The notes beneath the pieces were generated by a model. It was not told the origin of the DNA. It saw only the letters and a program-made list of their open reading frames with translations, and made no database searches. From NCBI GenBank assembly GCA_947359465.1, contig OX375873.1, forward strand, positions 131,270,899 to 131,334,898: DNA of 64,000 bases, in the 5' to 3' direction. The translations under genes and the position numbers were made by a program. This document shows, piece by piece, positions 11,293 through 22,204 of this stretch (position 1 is the stretch's first letter; the number at the start of each line of letters is the position of its first letter). The stretch comes from Metellina segmentata (lineage: Eukaryota > Arthropoda > Arachnida > Araneae > Tetragnathidae).

Positions 11293-11829
11293 TCCCTGAA
11301 AAGATAAATGAATTTTTATTCGAAATAATATACGAAAATTAGACCATCACCAGAATTGAACCGGTCCTCTTCAGGCTCGAAACTTGGTCCAGTCACAGAC
11401 ATAGCACAGCCGCTATAAAGCCATTATTGTGTGTGTTGTAGAGTAAAAACAATTTTATACCATTCGAAAATCTCATGATGATCGAAGGATTAGTTAACTA
11501 TTTAACTATTCAGGAAACTGGTTGCGTGTGTGATCCAATTTTAAAAATATTTAACAATAATTAACTTTTATAATATTTAAAAAAATATGTCACCCAAGAA
11601 TAACATTAATTGAACTATCACAGTAAATTCTGTTAGCCAGACAACATACTTTCTAAAGATATAAACTTTTTTTGCCACTTTTAAAAAGGCCTGAGGAGTG
11701 TTGGTCTTTTGTTGAAATATTTAATTAATGGTATTTAGATGTAAACACATCTTTATTTTCTGCAAACCACAAGATGCTGTCTCATAAAAAGGATTACATC
11801 AGCCAGGTTTACGTTTATGCAACATAAAT
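11293..11829. other. Mostly unrecognised; possible tRNA-like scrap
   Basis: The complement of 11345-11430 contains GGTTCAATTCTGG, a B-box match, and could be the head of an old SINE. No other feature seen. Confidence 0.3.
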
Positions 11830-12078
11830 TGTCTCACATTTCGAGTCAAAATTTGCTCTAACTTTTCACTTGAATTCCAAATTGTTCGAGTTCTGATTCC
11901 AGAGTTACTGTATAATTTTTCTATAGTACAACAAATTTGTATTTTAAAAATATTATTTTGGAATATCATATTTTGTAAACTATGTCTTCATTGATGCGAG
12001 CGAAGAGAACCAATGAGGATTGCAACGCAATCCTCCGGGGGTTGGCGAGCGTTAGCGATCAGTGGGCGGGCCCCCTAG
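11830..12078 (+). mobile_element. Helitron family II, 3' end
   Basis: Shares with the full copy at 33758-34410 the segment TCACATTTCGAGTCAAAATT, a shared AT-rich stretch, and a terminal cluster: AACCAATGAGGATTGC, GCAATCCTCCGGGGGTTGG, CGAGCGTTAGCGATC and a final GGGCGGGCCCCCTAG followed by T. The GC-rich hairpin directly before CTAG is a Helitron 3' hallmark. The 5' half is not recognisable upstream, so this is either a truncated copy or its 5' end has diverged. Confidence 0.65.
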
Positions 12079-13073
12079 TACTCATTATTATCCTATCTCT
12101 TTAATAGTTGTTAACTTTATAACACCGCATTCAAGATTATAAAAACTTATCATTCCCCAGTAATCTATGAAAGTCTTTATTTCTTTGTCTATATAGAAGT
12201 TCTGAAAGGATTGTAGTTAACGTTTAGTTATAATAAAATAGGTGTATGCCTAGTTCTCATGTATTCTCAACAAATTTACTTTTCATTTTTAAAAAGTTCC
12301 GTATTTTTATAAATATACAGAAATGGATATAGTTTGTGTGTGTTAAGTAATTTTCTCACTAGCTACTGATTGAAGCATAAAATAAGGATAGGTAAATATT
12401 TGAACTATATGAATTAAATACCCTTTAAGTTTCGTGTCTACCTTTGTCATTTAATATTGATATCGTTTCTTTTAATATGGGTGCATGAATAAAGACTGGT
12501 TAAGGGTAAAGCGAAATATAAAATGGAATGATCCAAACTGTTCACGAATGAATCACTTACCTTACTATATAAATATTAAATGTTTGATTCTAGAAACAAA
12601 TTTAAATATCTTATTTAAATAGTAGAATCGTGCACGAATTGAAATGTAATAATGTTTTCATTTTGTTTATACCAAACCTTTAAAGAAATAAGGTTCTGTT
12701 TACTCTTCCTAATTGTGTTTCATACTTAAATTAAACCATCATAAAAAGGTTTATTTCAAAGTTTCGTTCCTAGAAACAGTCCAACTCCAGTTGTTATCAC
12801 TTATTTTATGTGTGCTTGTAAACGTATCACTTATTTTTAATTGTCACTTATTTTATGTACTTTTATGACATGACACTGTAGAAATTTTTTAACTGCGCGT
12901 TTCAGTTTGCGGGTGTTTCCCACTAGGATATTTTGGTGAATGAGGCAGAATCATAGCAACACGTCCGATATTAATGAAGCTAGACCACGTACTATAACAT
13001 AATTTAACCTTGGATTTCTTAGATGAGTGAGTTAGTTCCGGTTTTGAAACTTTAAGAACATTTATTCCCCTTA
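12079..13073. other. AT-rich, no recognised feature
   Basis: A loosely repeated CACTTATTTTATGT motif at 12795-12860 is the only local pattern. No coding or terminal-repeat signal. Confidence 0.5.
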
Positions 13074-13485
13074 ATATACAAATACAAATACAAATATTGA
13101 CGACCAGCTACAGGCTCAAGCCCAAGAAGGCTGGTCCTTTGTTTATGAATTCTCCAATTCCCACTGACTATCCAATTGTGTCTTAAATTCGTACACTCCC
13201 TTTGAATTAACTATATTTTCTGGCAACGCGTTCCAACTGTCTATTACCCTATTAAAGTAGTAGTTTTTCCTTAAATCCCGATTAAAATGTGTCTTATTCA
13301 ATTTATACCCATGACCCCTTGTTCTGTTATCCCTATTGAAATTTAAGCCCTCTGTGTCCTCTTGTTTTACAAACTTGAAAAGCTGAATCAAATCCCCCCT
13401 CCTTCTTCTTCTTTCCAGTGTATACATGTTTAGCTTACTTAAACGTTCATTATAGTCGAAATTTGCTAGCCCCTTTATTATTTTC
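13074..13485 (-). pseudogene. CR1-like LINE 3' fragment, minus strand
   Basis: Reverse-strand copy of the same LINE as at 10.5-11.3 kb. It has the same (TACAAA)n tail on the plus strand (13074-13097), the same 3' UTR, and an open C-terminal frame (13143-13427) with LERRRRRGDLIQLFKFVKQ, then NRDNRTRGHGYKLN, then FNRVIDSWNALPENIV. RTRGH and the VIDSWNALP block are standard for the C-terminus of CR1-type ORF2. The first copy has a stop and a frameshift where this one is open, so this copy is closer to the source sequence. It is truncated at about 13485, some 410 bp from its 3' end. Confidence 0.85.
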
Positions 13486-13859
13486 GCTAATTTTGTGGAA
13501 TTCTGGTTTTACCTGGCTTATAATCACGTTATAGTTATGTATAATCTATAATAAAAAAATCGAAGCACCAAGAGGGTGCTGAATAACAGTAACGCCGGCT
13601 CGATCAACTTGGAATGGCGCTGACTACAGAGGTATAGTCTTTAGTGACGAGTCCTGTTTCCAACTGTGTCCTGACGACAACCCCAGACGTGTCTGGAGAT
13701 GTCCAGGAGTGGATCTTTCCCTTATTATCGCACGCCACACATTCCCACAACAGGTCGTTATCGTCTGGGGTGTCATATTTGATAGCCGGACCACTTTGGT
13801 AGTCATTTTTACACCTCCATTTATACCGTTCCTTTTGCGACATCCCGAACTTACTACCG

Positions 13860-14615
13860 AAGGAGTTAGTACCTTTAAGAATTTGCGTTGCTTGCGAAAA
13901 CATACTTTTTTCGATTCATCATAAATAATTGAGTTTTGTATATTGTAGTATAAAATTGACACAGTTTAAAGATAATTGTATGGCTTTTAAAAAACTGCAG
14001 TCATATTTGTAATTAAAAACATCTATTTTTATAAAACCTAGCAAAAATTATACACAATTTCTTCGTTTTGAAATTTACCCACTTAAATTTCCCACAAGAT
14101 AACTTTTGAAAGATGCACTGTAAAACCCAAATGTTTCACCCAATTGAAGCACATGAATGTCTTAATTCTGTGAACTAAGGAATTTGTGATATTTGAAGTA
14201 CAAATATTTATAAAAATTAAAAGTATTAAAATAAGTCAACTTTGAAATTTTTTTAGTTACGTATGGATCCATAAATAAAAATATATAGCTCTCATACACA
14301 AATCCATAGTTCAGAGAACTACGATCTTCTTTTAGAATAACCATACAAAATTTCTTAACTCTACTTTTATTAGTTTTTTTTTTTATCTTGAGGGAAAGTT
14401 AAGTGGGTAAATTTCAAAACGAAGAAATTATGTACAAGTTTCGCTAGGTTTTATAAAAAAAAAAATTTTAATTACAAATATGACTGCTGTTTCTTAAAAG
14501 CCATACAATTATCTTTAAACTGTATCAATTTTATACTACAATATAAAAAATTCAATTATTTATGATGAATCGAAAAAAGTATGTTTTCGCAAGGTCTAAA
14601 AGGTACTAACTCCCC
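13860..14615. mobile_element. Foldback/long-TIR element within Tc1 copy C
   Basis: Two long inverted arms of about 240 bp, 13860-14106 and 14384-14615, share GGAGTTAGTACCTTT at their tips, then TTTTCGATTCATCATAAAT, then GGCTTTTAAAAAACTGCAG and a TTGAAATTTACCCACTTAA block. The centre (14107-14383) is single-copy AT-rich DNA. The Tc1 reading resumes right after it, so the whole unit is an insertion. No coding region; a 60-codon frame in the middle is meaningless. The exact target duplication is unclear because both junctions are diverged. Confidence 0.75.
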
Positions 14616-15379
14616 TTAAACAAGATGATTCCAGGCCGTACAGGGCACGTGTTTCTATGAAATGTCTTCAAGCTATCCCAACACTTTCTTGGCCAGCAAG
14701 GTCTCGTGATCTCTCTCCCATACAGCACTTTTGAGACGTTATGGGAAGGCGATTGTAACCTTCCCGGAATGTTGACTCTTTAGCCCGACAGTTAGAGACA
14801 ATTTGGCAAGAAATTTCGCAAAACTCCATCCTGGAACATTTTTGAATCTATGCCACGTCGGGTTCATACAAGTCATAGGTGGAACAACTCCTTATTGACT
14901 TCCTTCCTTAAGCCGCGTCCACACCGGAGAAGCAGAGCAAAACATGGATGATTGATTAACCCCGGAGACAGGTTTGATTGGCAGCTCGTTCAGTGTAGAC
15001 GGTGAATGAACATTTTGAGCACGAGCAAAATGATCCGCTTCTTGTCGGTACATCAAAGGAAAGCAAGTGCTCGTGCTCGCTCTATTTGGACGGCGTTTTT
15101 TCGTTCCCTTGCTCGACGTGCAATCAATCACCGGGGTCATCGTTAAGAAACGGGTCGGGGATCGGAACTTAGAAATATTTATATATCTTCGGATTTTAAA
15201 GTGATACTATTATTTAAGTAGTCTATTTGTAAGCATTGTGTGTTTTGCTATACATAGTTGACGATTAAACTCAGTTGTGAAAATGTAATCTGCCCATATT
15301 AGTATCAAAATTGATGTGTTCATTCATGTGTATTTAGATGGTCTATATTAGTGGTCTTGAGGAACTTTGCACGTCTAAA

Positions 15380-16408
15380 TCTCTGCTATTATAAAATGAA
15401 GTGTCCGACCTCCACTACGCAATGTCCGGACGAATCTATTGCACTTACAATAATGAAATTTGACACACGGGTAGTCCGAAGTTTTTGCAATTTTGTGTCC
15501 AGCCTGAATTTTAAAATTCAATCTAAAACATTTAAAAAATAATTTATTGGAATTTAATTATTATTGTCTTCTTTGGAATAACAGTTGCATAAAAAGTTAA
15601 TATTCTAAATGCATTTTTTCCGCTTCCGTTTTCATTTTGCGGAGAAAGATTTGTCACCAGACTAAAAAAACAAATAAAGTTTAAACTTTAGTTACGTAGT
15701 TTTTTTATCTCCTTGATCGTAAAAGATAGAGTAAAATTTTCAACGGATTTGAAATCTGCGGAAAATTTCACATTAGATCTATACCTAAATATATGATTTT
15801 CGATAAATGAATAATTTTTAAACTGAAATATTTTTTCCAACACGAACGCCCATTTCTGTGAAGAATGACTTTCGTTTGATTCGAGATATCACAGATTTCA
15901 TTTCCTACGCTCAAACCATTTCACAGCGAAGAAAAGCAAAACAAATAAAAAAACATATTGACTGGCATTGTTTAGAACTTTTTTGTAAAATCGTGATCGT
16001 TAAAGATAGATGAAAATTTCAACAGATTAGAAATTTGTATAAAATCTAAACCCCTAAATCTCTACCTTACATTTGATTTTCTTTTAATAAATGATTTTTC
16101 AATTAAATATTTATATTTTCGCAAGAGATTGTGACGTCACGCCGATTGGATCTCTTCGCAATTCGAATTTGGCAATGACGAGGTCATTACGGCGTTCCCC
16201 GAGGTGTTTGTTTGCGAAGCAAATCATAGTTCATAATATTCATAATTTAGTTTGCGAAGCAAATCAAATTAGAATTTGCTGTTTAGAATTTCCAATAGGC
16301 TACGAATTTCCATCTCGTTTGTGAGGCAAACCAATGCCATGATTGCTGTTATCCAATAGGCTTCGCAAACCAAATGGGACTTCTTAGCAATCACCACGCA
16401 GTGGCTAG
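15380..16408 (+). mobile_element. Non-autonomous Helitron, family I copy 2
   Basis: Starts A|TCTCTGCTATTATAAAATG and ends CACGCAGTGGCTAG|T, with no target duplication. The interior carries the family blocks seen in copy 1 and, in its 3' third, repeated palindromes of the type TTTGCGAAGCAAA (16209, 16250 and relatives). The CACGGGCAACGCC part of the usual 3' end is lost here. Sits inside the Harbinger-like element. The 1,029-bp length matches copy 3 (1,027 bp). Confidence 0.8.
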
Positions 16409-16621
16409 TTTAAGATAAATAAGAGGTGGATATTTAAAATGTATTTAAACTTTTTTGCAATTCAAGAAAATTAAAAATTGTCGCACTGCAATATTAATAC
16501 GTTTTACCGAAAAATGCCGAATTGAAAGAGACTTTCAATATGTTGAAACATATGAGTGAAATAATCAGTAAGAAATTTTTATTTTGTAGGGGAAATAATC
16601 TGCTGATATCAATTTTGCAAG

Positions 16622-16678
16622 TACACACACACACGCACGCACGCACACACACACACAATATATATATATATATATATT
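16622..16678. repeat. (AC)n-(AT)n microsatellite
   Basis: ACACACAC with ACGC variants, followed directly by (AT)n, inside the Harbinger-like element. Confidence 0.9.
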
Positions 16679-17345
16679 AATAAAGAGGTTGCCGGATTGA
16701 AAATACTGTTTGTTCAAAATTGTACAGGGTTAACGATGAAGTGGATTATTTTCCGAGGCGGCTATTAGTTTAGGGTTTATTAAGTGTCCCAGTAGGAAAA
16801 GCGTAATTTCTACCGCGTGTGAGCAAAAGACGTATACATTTTCAGTCTTTTGGCTCCTGAGAACATTTTCCATCACGTGTGTCACCAAATGTCGCCTTTT
16901 TTGGGAACTTTTCTTCCTATTTCTCTTTAATAAATCTTTAATGATAATATACGCTGCACTCGCGATTAGGCGCCGACTTCGTAAAGAACGGGACCTTAAA
17001 ACAATTTGCTTCAAACAATAAGTTTGCAGTTTAACTTCAACACACAACCAACCAGATTGATCGCGAGCACATGGAACATTTTGTGTCCGAGCTGTCAAAC
17101 CAGAAAAAACAGAGAGATTGATTCACCAAACCTGTCTCCGGGGTTAATCAATCATCCATGTTTTGCTCTGCTTCTCCGGTGTGGACGCGGCTTTAGTGAA
17201 GGTCGAACTCTGAAATAAATCATTCAATTGTTCTGAAATGTTTATCGTTCGTTTTTCCATCTATGTTCTTAACATCCAGCAATGTTTATAGTAATCAGAC
17301 AACTCCTTCATCATGCGTCCATTTTTTTGTTATATAATGTATCTT

Positions 17346-17515
17346 GTGTCTGGGGCTGCATGGTCAAGTGACACCTTTCTCCATAAAAACCGAACCAATC
17401 AACCTTATATTCATTACATTCGTTGTCGCCAATGCCCCGCTGTGTTGCTCTTGTATCCAATTTGTATCGCAATCGGATCCTTCTTGGTGCGTCTTGGTTT
17501 TGTTATAGAGTGTAT
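17346..17515 (+). repeat. SINE-derived flank and second Tc1 end
   Basis: Right after Tc1 copy C, about 105 bp (TCTTGTGTCTGG..., ATGGTCAAGTGACACCTTTC, then GTCGCCAATGCCCCGCTGTG) match 52646-52765, which also follow a Tc1 end. The GCCAATGCCCC part resembles the SINE A 3' domain. From about 17455 to 17515 lies another Tc1 family 1 terminus (ATCGCAATCGGATCCTTC, then GTTATAGAGTG before TA), belonging to a second, otherwise missing copy. Confidence 0.6.
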
Positions 17516-17778
17516 ATTGAGCGTTATGCTTGGCGTAAAATATTGTAGATAACCAGTGAGATACTTTTTCAATGTTTGATTATTGTAAAACTTGGGTCGT
17601 TGGTCGTTTTTAGATTCCATGGTTCAAGGGCCTCACCTGACCAAGCTGCACCAAACACAACATACATAAAATGTCATAAAAAATAGAAATAAAAAGAGAT
17701 TTGTGGGGATAGAGTAGTGGGATAAAAGCAGAAATATATCACTTGAGTATCCCGGGAGAGTTTAAGGATTATGAGATA

Positions 17779-18805
17779 CTAGCCACTGCCGTGGCTAGCA
17801 CGGTGTTGCTCGTGACCAGTGGTCACTAACACCGGGTTATTGCTACGAATTCCCATTTGGTTTGCGAAGCAACCAAATACTTATTGGAATAAATTCCCTG
17901 CGAATTCCAATTTGGTTTGCTTCGCAAATCAAATTATGAATATTACGAACGATGGTTTGCTTCCCAAACCAACAGCACGGGCAACGCCGTAATGACCTCA
18001 TCATTGAAAAATTCGGCCAAATTCCAATTGCGAAAAGATCCAATCGGCGTGACGTCACAATCTCTTGCGAAAATATAAAAATTCAATTGAAAAATTATTT
18101 ATCAACAGAAAATCAAATAGAAGGTATCGATTTGGTGTAAAATTTTCCGCAGTTTTCAAATCCTTTGAAATTTTTATTCTATATTTAACGATCCCGATTT
18201 CACAAAAAAAAACTAAACAATGCCAATCAAAATGTTTTTTTTTTAAATTTATTTTGCTGAACGCAGGAAATGAAATCTATGATTTATGGAATCTCGAATC
18301 AAACATAAGTAATTCTGCGTAGCGGCGTTCGTATTGGAAAAAATATAAAAATTTCAATTAAAAAATTATTTATTTTAAGAAAAACTTCACAGTTTTCAGT
18401 AAAATTATCTGCAGATTTCAAATCCGTTGACATTTTTACTTTATATTTAACGATCTATGAGATAGAAAAAGAACTCAGTTAAAACTTTGTTTATTTGGTC
18501 ATCTGACAAATCGTTCCTCAGAGAATCAAACGGAAGCGGAAAAAATAAATTTCGAATCTGTCATTTTTTTATGGTTTTGCCATTCTAAAGAAAATCATAA
18601 CAATATTAAATCCCATTAAATTAATTTTAAAATGTTCTAGATAAAATATAAAAATTCCGGCGCGATAGAAAATTTGCAAAAAAATTTGGACTACCTATGT
18701 GGTGAATCCCATTCTTGTAAATGCCATAGATTCATCAGGACAGTTCACACACACACATACACACACATACATACACACACACATACTTTATTTTATAATA
18801 TTAGA
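17779..18805 (-). mobile_element. Non-autonomous Helitron, family I copy 3
   Basis: Read on the minus strand it begins A|TCTAATATTATAAAATAAAG (18805) and ends GCACGGCAGTGG-like sequence then CTAG|T (17779). A duplicated terminal-like GCTAGC lies 15 bp inside the 3' end. It contains two perfect or near-perfect TTTGGTTTGCGAAGC-type palindromes at about 17855 and 17920, and the uninterrupted TTAA target (near 18615) that serves as the empty site for the MITE in copy 1. An (ACAC/ATAC)n microsatellite (18744-18787) has expanded near its 5' end. Confidence 0.8.
18744..18787. repeat. (AC)n microsatellite within Helitron copy 3
   Basis: CACACACATACACACACATAC repeats. A similar position in other copies lacks the expansion. 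Confidence 0.85.
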
Positions 18806-18946
18806 TGTACCAAGATATGTTTTGAATTTAAACTTTTCGTGTGGTTATTTTATTACATTAGATAAACGGACATCGTAGTTTTTTGTATAGATGACTGTTC
18901 TGACAGTGGATTTTACTATATTCAGATGTAAACCATTTATATGTTA

Positions 18947-19517
18947 CTAGCTACTGCGAGACCAGCACGGCGTTGCCCGTGACTGTTCTTTTCGTGGAGT
19001 CCGGTGTCACCACTGCTCGCTAACACAAACCAACCCCTGGTGATTTCCACGATTACTATTGATTACAATTGATTGCTATTTGCATTTGGTTTGCTTAGCA
19101 AACGAACTCCCCATGCAACGTCACGATGGCCTCGGAGAGTGGCTGCTATCAACGACGTAAATCAAAGCATGCTTGGATCGGAAAACCTGGCATTGTTCTA
19201 AAAGCTGACGTCAACGGTCGAAAATCGCAAAATTCGTTCTTTCTTTATACGAGGTTCGGGTGAAGTCAAATTCCGGAGAAAGGAAAGAATGGTGAAAAAA
19301 ACTAATAAATTAATTTTTAAATGTTCTAGAATAAATTTTGAAATGTTCTAAATTACATTTCAAAGTGTTCTAAATTAAATTTTAAAATTCGGACGCGATA
19401 CAAAAATCGCAAAACATTTGGACTATCTCTGTGCCAAATTTCATTATTGTAAGTGCCATAGATTCTTCAGGACACTGCGTACCGAGGGACGGATCCTTTC
19501 TTTTATAATAATAGAGG
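18947..19517 (-). mobile_element. Non-autonomous Helitron, family I copy 4
   Basis: Minus-strand 3' end: CACGGGCAACGCCGTGCTGG, then CTCGCAGTAGCTAG|T at 18947. CACGGGCAACGCCGTG forms the subterminal hairpin that Helitrons use as a 3' terminator signal; it is clearest in this copy. The 5' end is CCTCTATTATTATAAAAG at 19517, with the expected TC mutated to CC. About half the length of copies 2 and 3, so internally deleted. Confidence 0.75.
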
Positions 19518-20116
19518 TTTAACAAACTTCAGAGACAAGATTTATAAGTAAATGCTGAGAATAAAAATCATCCTCGTGATAATCTATATGAATTTTCCAT
19601 TTGTAGGATTTGGAGAATCCTGTAAACTGAATCAAAAATACCTGTCGGAAATAAAACGTTCGGAAAGAGACTGTAAAGGTTCATTTCTTGAAGAAAAAAA
19701 ATGTATTTGAAACGTTCATTACTAAATTCATAAATTTGTTACGATTTATGAAGAAATACAGCTTAACGCATTAGGTGAATTTCTTGAAACTTACTATTTT
19801 GTGAGCAGATTATTCTTTCAAATGATGAAAATAAGCTCTCATGACATTTATCTACGACATCTCTAAAACTTTGGAACAGCACATAAAACATCGCAAGTGC
19901 AGTGCACGTAAAACCTGGAGAGAGGCAGAGTTGTTAGTATTATCCTGGATGCCCCACGCAAAGGTCTGGCTCACTACACCACTGTCTGAACAGATTATCT
20001 CTATTTGTATAATTTGAATAAAAATAAACTAAAACACCCATATTTGCTTGAATACTAAGTCATTTAGAATGTGTTGTATGATGAAATTCCATTTCTTCTT
20101 CAAAAAAGGATTGGCT
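19518..20116. other. No recognised feature
   Basis: AT-rich; no terminal repeats or coding signal. Confidence 0.45.
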
Positions 20117-20656
20117 TTTACCATACAAGTGGTTTTGACGAGTTATCTCGTCTATTAAGATCTAACTAAATGTGTCCATGTCTAAGTATCTAATCTATCA
20201 AGATCCAACCAATTTTGCCTATGACTAGGTATCTCGTCATCAAGATCTAACCAAATGTACCAAGGTCTATGTATATAATCTATCAAGATCCAACCAATTT
20301 TGCAAGTTACTAGGTATCTCGTCATCAAGATCTAACCAATTGTGCCAATGACTAAGTATCTTGTCATTAAGATCTAATCAATTTTGCCAATGACTAGGTA
20401 TCTCGTCATCAAGCTATAACCAATTTTGCCAATGGCTAGATATCTCGACATCTAGATCTAACCAGTTTTGTCAATGACTAGGTACCTCGTCATCAAGATA
20501 TTGCAGAACGTTTTATTAAGAAGAGGTCAATATTTTATCAGTTTTTCTCAAATAGGAAGAGCCGATGAGATCCTGATGGATGATATATCTCGTCCATCAA
20601 GTTCTGATCAGTTTTGCTAATGACGAGATACCTCGTCGAGACAACCACCAGGAGGT
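20117..20656. mobile_element. Palindromic piggyBac-like MITE, copy P2, with internal expansion
   Basis: The right end (ATGACGAGATACCTCGTCGA, then ACAACCACCAGGAGG) abuts TTAA at 20657-20660. The left end (CAAGTGGTTTTGACGAG) abuts a degenerate TTAC. Between 20145 and 20510 the module GGTATCTCGTCATCAAG, ATCTAACCAATTTTGCC, AATGACTA is tandemly repeated about eight times at roughly 48-50 bp, more than in other copies. No coding capacity. Confidence 0.7.
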
Positions 20657-20660
20657 TTAA

Positions 20661-22204
20661 ACAATTTATAGTTTATCTCGAAGAATAATGTTTTCGTGTT
20701 ATGACAGCAAAATACAGTTTTCTAATTTCCTCTACATTTAAAAGCTCTCAATTGACAAGAACATACCCGGACCTTTTAAAAATACTGCAGTTTTATTCAG
20801 GCTATCTATCTTCAGATAATAGTATTTCACAGAGAATGTAAAAGGACCTCATCCGAACATTTATACTGGCATTTACTTTAATACATACTCCTCTCGCTCA
20901 AAACACTATCATTTGAAACCATCAAACCCTTTTCCCTACTGGCCTCATGAAAAGCACCATAATTCACGGAGCCACTAACGACAACTGCCCACTTCCTTCC
21001 AAGGATTCAGCGAGCCTCTATCTCGCGCAAAATTCCAGCCATCTGCCTCGAGCAGTCCTCTTTTTCGGAAAATATAGCCTCTCATCTCCAAACTATATAT
21101 ACTTTTTTCCTGCAGCCTTCTTTTCCCGAATTTGGGAAGAGACCAATCATTGGGGTTCTTGTAACAGAGAAAGATATCCGAAGTCGTGGTCCCCGCGCTC
21201 CGCAAACCCACTTTCTACCCTCATTTTTCTACTCTTATACCCCCTCTCCGGTCTTTTTTTATTATACTTTTTTCCTCCAGACCGTCTTCTTTGGATATAT
21301 ATTTTTTATACATCCTATCCTCGCTGTTTCATTCGATTCATCCTTTCCTGCTTCCATCTCGGAGTTTGAGCAGGGTCCACTCGATTCGGTATCAGCCAAG
21401 ATCTCTGCAATCACATGTTCCTATCTCGCCACGAGTTGGAAGAGGGGCTTTTTTCCCCTCGACTTTTTCCCCGTTCCTCCCTTTTCCCTAACTCTTTTAT
21501 ATGTGTGTTTATTTTTCTTCCCTTCGTTCTGTTCCACAACACTTATTTTTCTTTTCCGTCCCCTCCCTCGCTGTTCTCCTCGAACGGTTTTCGAGTAAAA
21601 AGCGGATTTAGCGCGGAATGAAGATGATAAAAAACCGTCATACTTATCCAATAGTCCATTTAAAAAGGAGGAGCGAGAGCTGAGAGAGAAAGATGGGCGT
21701 GGAGCAGAGTCCGATGTTTGGAGGAGGATGGTGTAAAAGTGAGAGGCATCTATCGGATTCCGAAGAAGTGGCACGCTTCAATTTCTGTTCTTTTTCTTTG
21801 CGGCAGCGGGGTGGTTTTGTGCGGTGGTGCACCACCCCTGCCCGGGCAGGAGGAAACCGGTCGAAGTCTTCTTTCGCAGCTCATTGGATTAAATTGCTCA
21901 AATAAAAGTTGAGCGTTTCGTTAGAACGCTGTCCTTTCGAGCTACTCAAAGGTGGTACTATCGAGGGAAGAAGAGACAGAATCCTTTCATCAATACGCAT
22001 GTGGCTGGGCATATAAAGTGGCATATATATGCATTTTAGTTTTGAAAAGAGTACGAAGTTGATGTATACACATCAGTTTGTGTACGTAAAATAATTCATC
22101 AGTCACGTATAACAGGAATTTTGTGTTTTTCAAAGATCTTAAATGAAAGAAAAGCTAGAATTTGTTTTATCCTACGCCAGGACATCAGTCTTTTTTGGCT
22201 ATAA
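20661..22204. other. Pyrimidine-rich unique region, no gene called
   Basis: From about 20930 to 21640 the plus strand is strikingly rich in C and T and less AT-rich than its surroundings, and 21660-21900 is purine-rich. Open frames of 60-140 codons occur on both strands (for example 20947-21369 plus, 21421-21774 minus), but they follow the base bias (serine, proline, leucine, phenylalanine) and show no motif. This could be a UTR or exon-flanking part of a host gene, or old repeat DNA; nothing in the sequence decides. Confidence 0.35.

Larger units (their letters stand above)
14911..17192. mobile_element. PIF/Harbinger-like element, non-autonomous
   Basis: Long inverted ends: AGCCGCGTCCACACCGGAG at 14911, continuing with AGCAGAGCAAAACATGG and TTGATTAACCCCGGAGACAG, mirrored exactly from 17192 back to about 17130. 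Both sides have TTA (14908-14910 and 17193-17195), and the interrupted Tc1 sequence shows TTA was single before insertion. A 3-bp TTA duplication with GCGTCCACAC-type ends is characteristic of PIF/Harbinger elements. No intact transposase or Myb-like protein is present. A minus-strand frame at 16730-17098 with SLRSRRLIASAAYIIIKDLL and an arginine-rich stretch might be the remains of a transposase start, but this is weak. A Helitron (15380-16408) lies inside. Confidence 0.75.
13541..17345 (+). pseudogene. Tc1 family 1, copy C, split by two insertions
   Basis: Three collinear pieces make one element: 13541-13859, 14616-14910 and 17193-17345. The first begins with a terminal motif ending GCACCAAGAGGGTG and jumps directly to the catalytic half (IVFSDESCFQLCPDD, then RCPGVDLSLIIARHTF, then VVIVWGVIFDSRTTLVVI). 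The second carries the 3' part (MKCLQAIPTLSWPARSRDLS, then degraded EIWQEISQ and PRRVHTS). The third gives the stop region and 3' terminal repeat ending TTTTTTTGTTATATAATG. The insertions are a foldback element (13860-14615) and a Harbinger-like element (14911-17192). The N-terminal half is deleted at the same point as in copies B and G. Frameshifts and stops show the gene is dead. Confidence 0.8.

Noticed and set aside
20947..21774. Several 70-140-codon frames near 21 kb
   Set aside because: They track the strong pyrimidine or purine bias and overlap on both strands.
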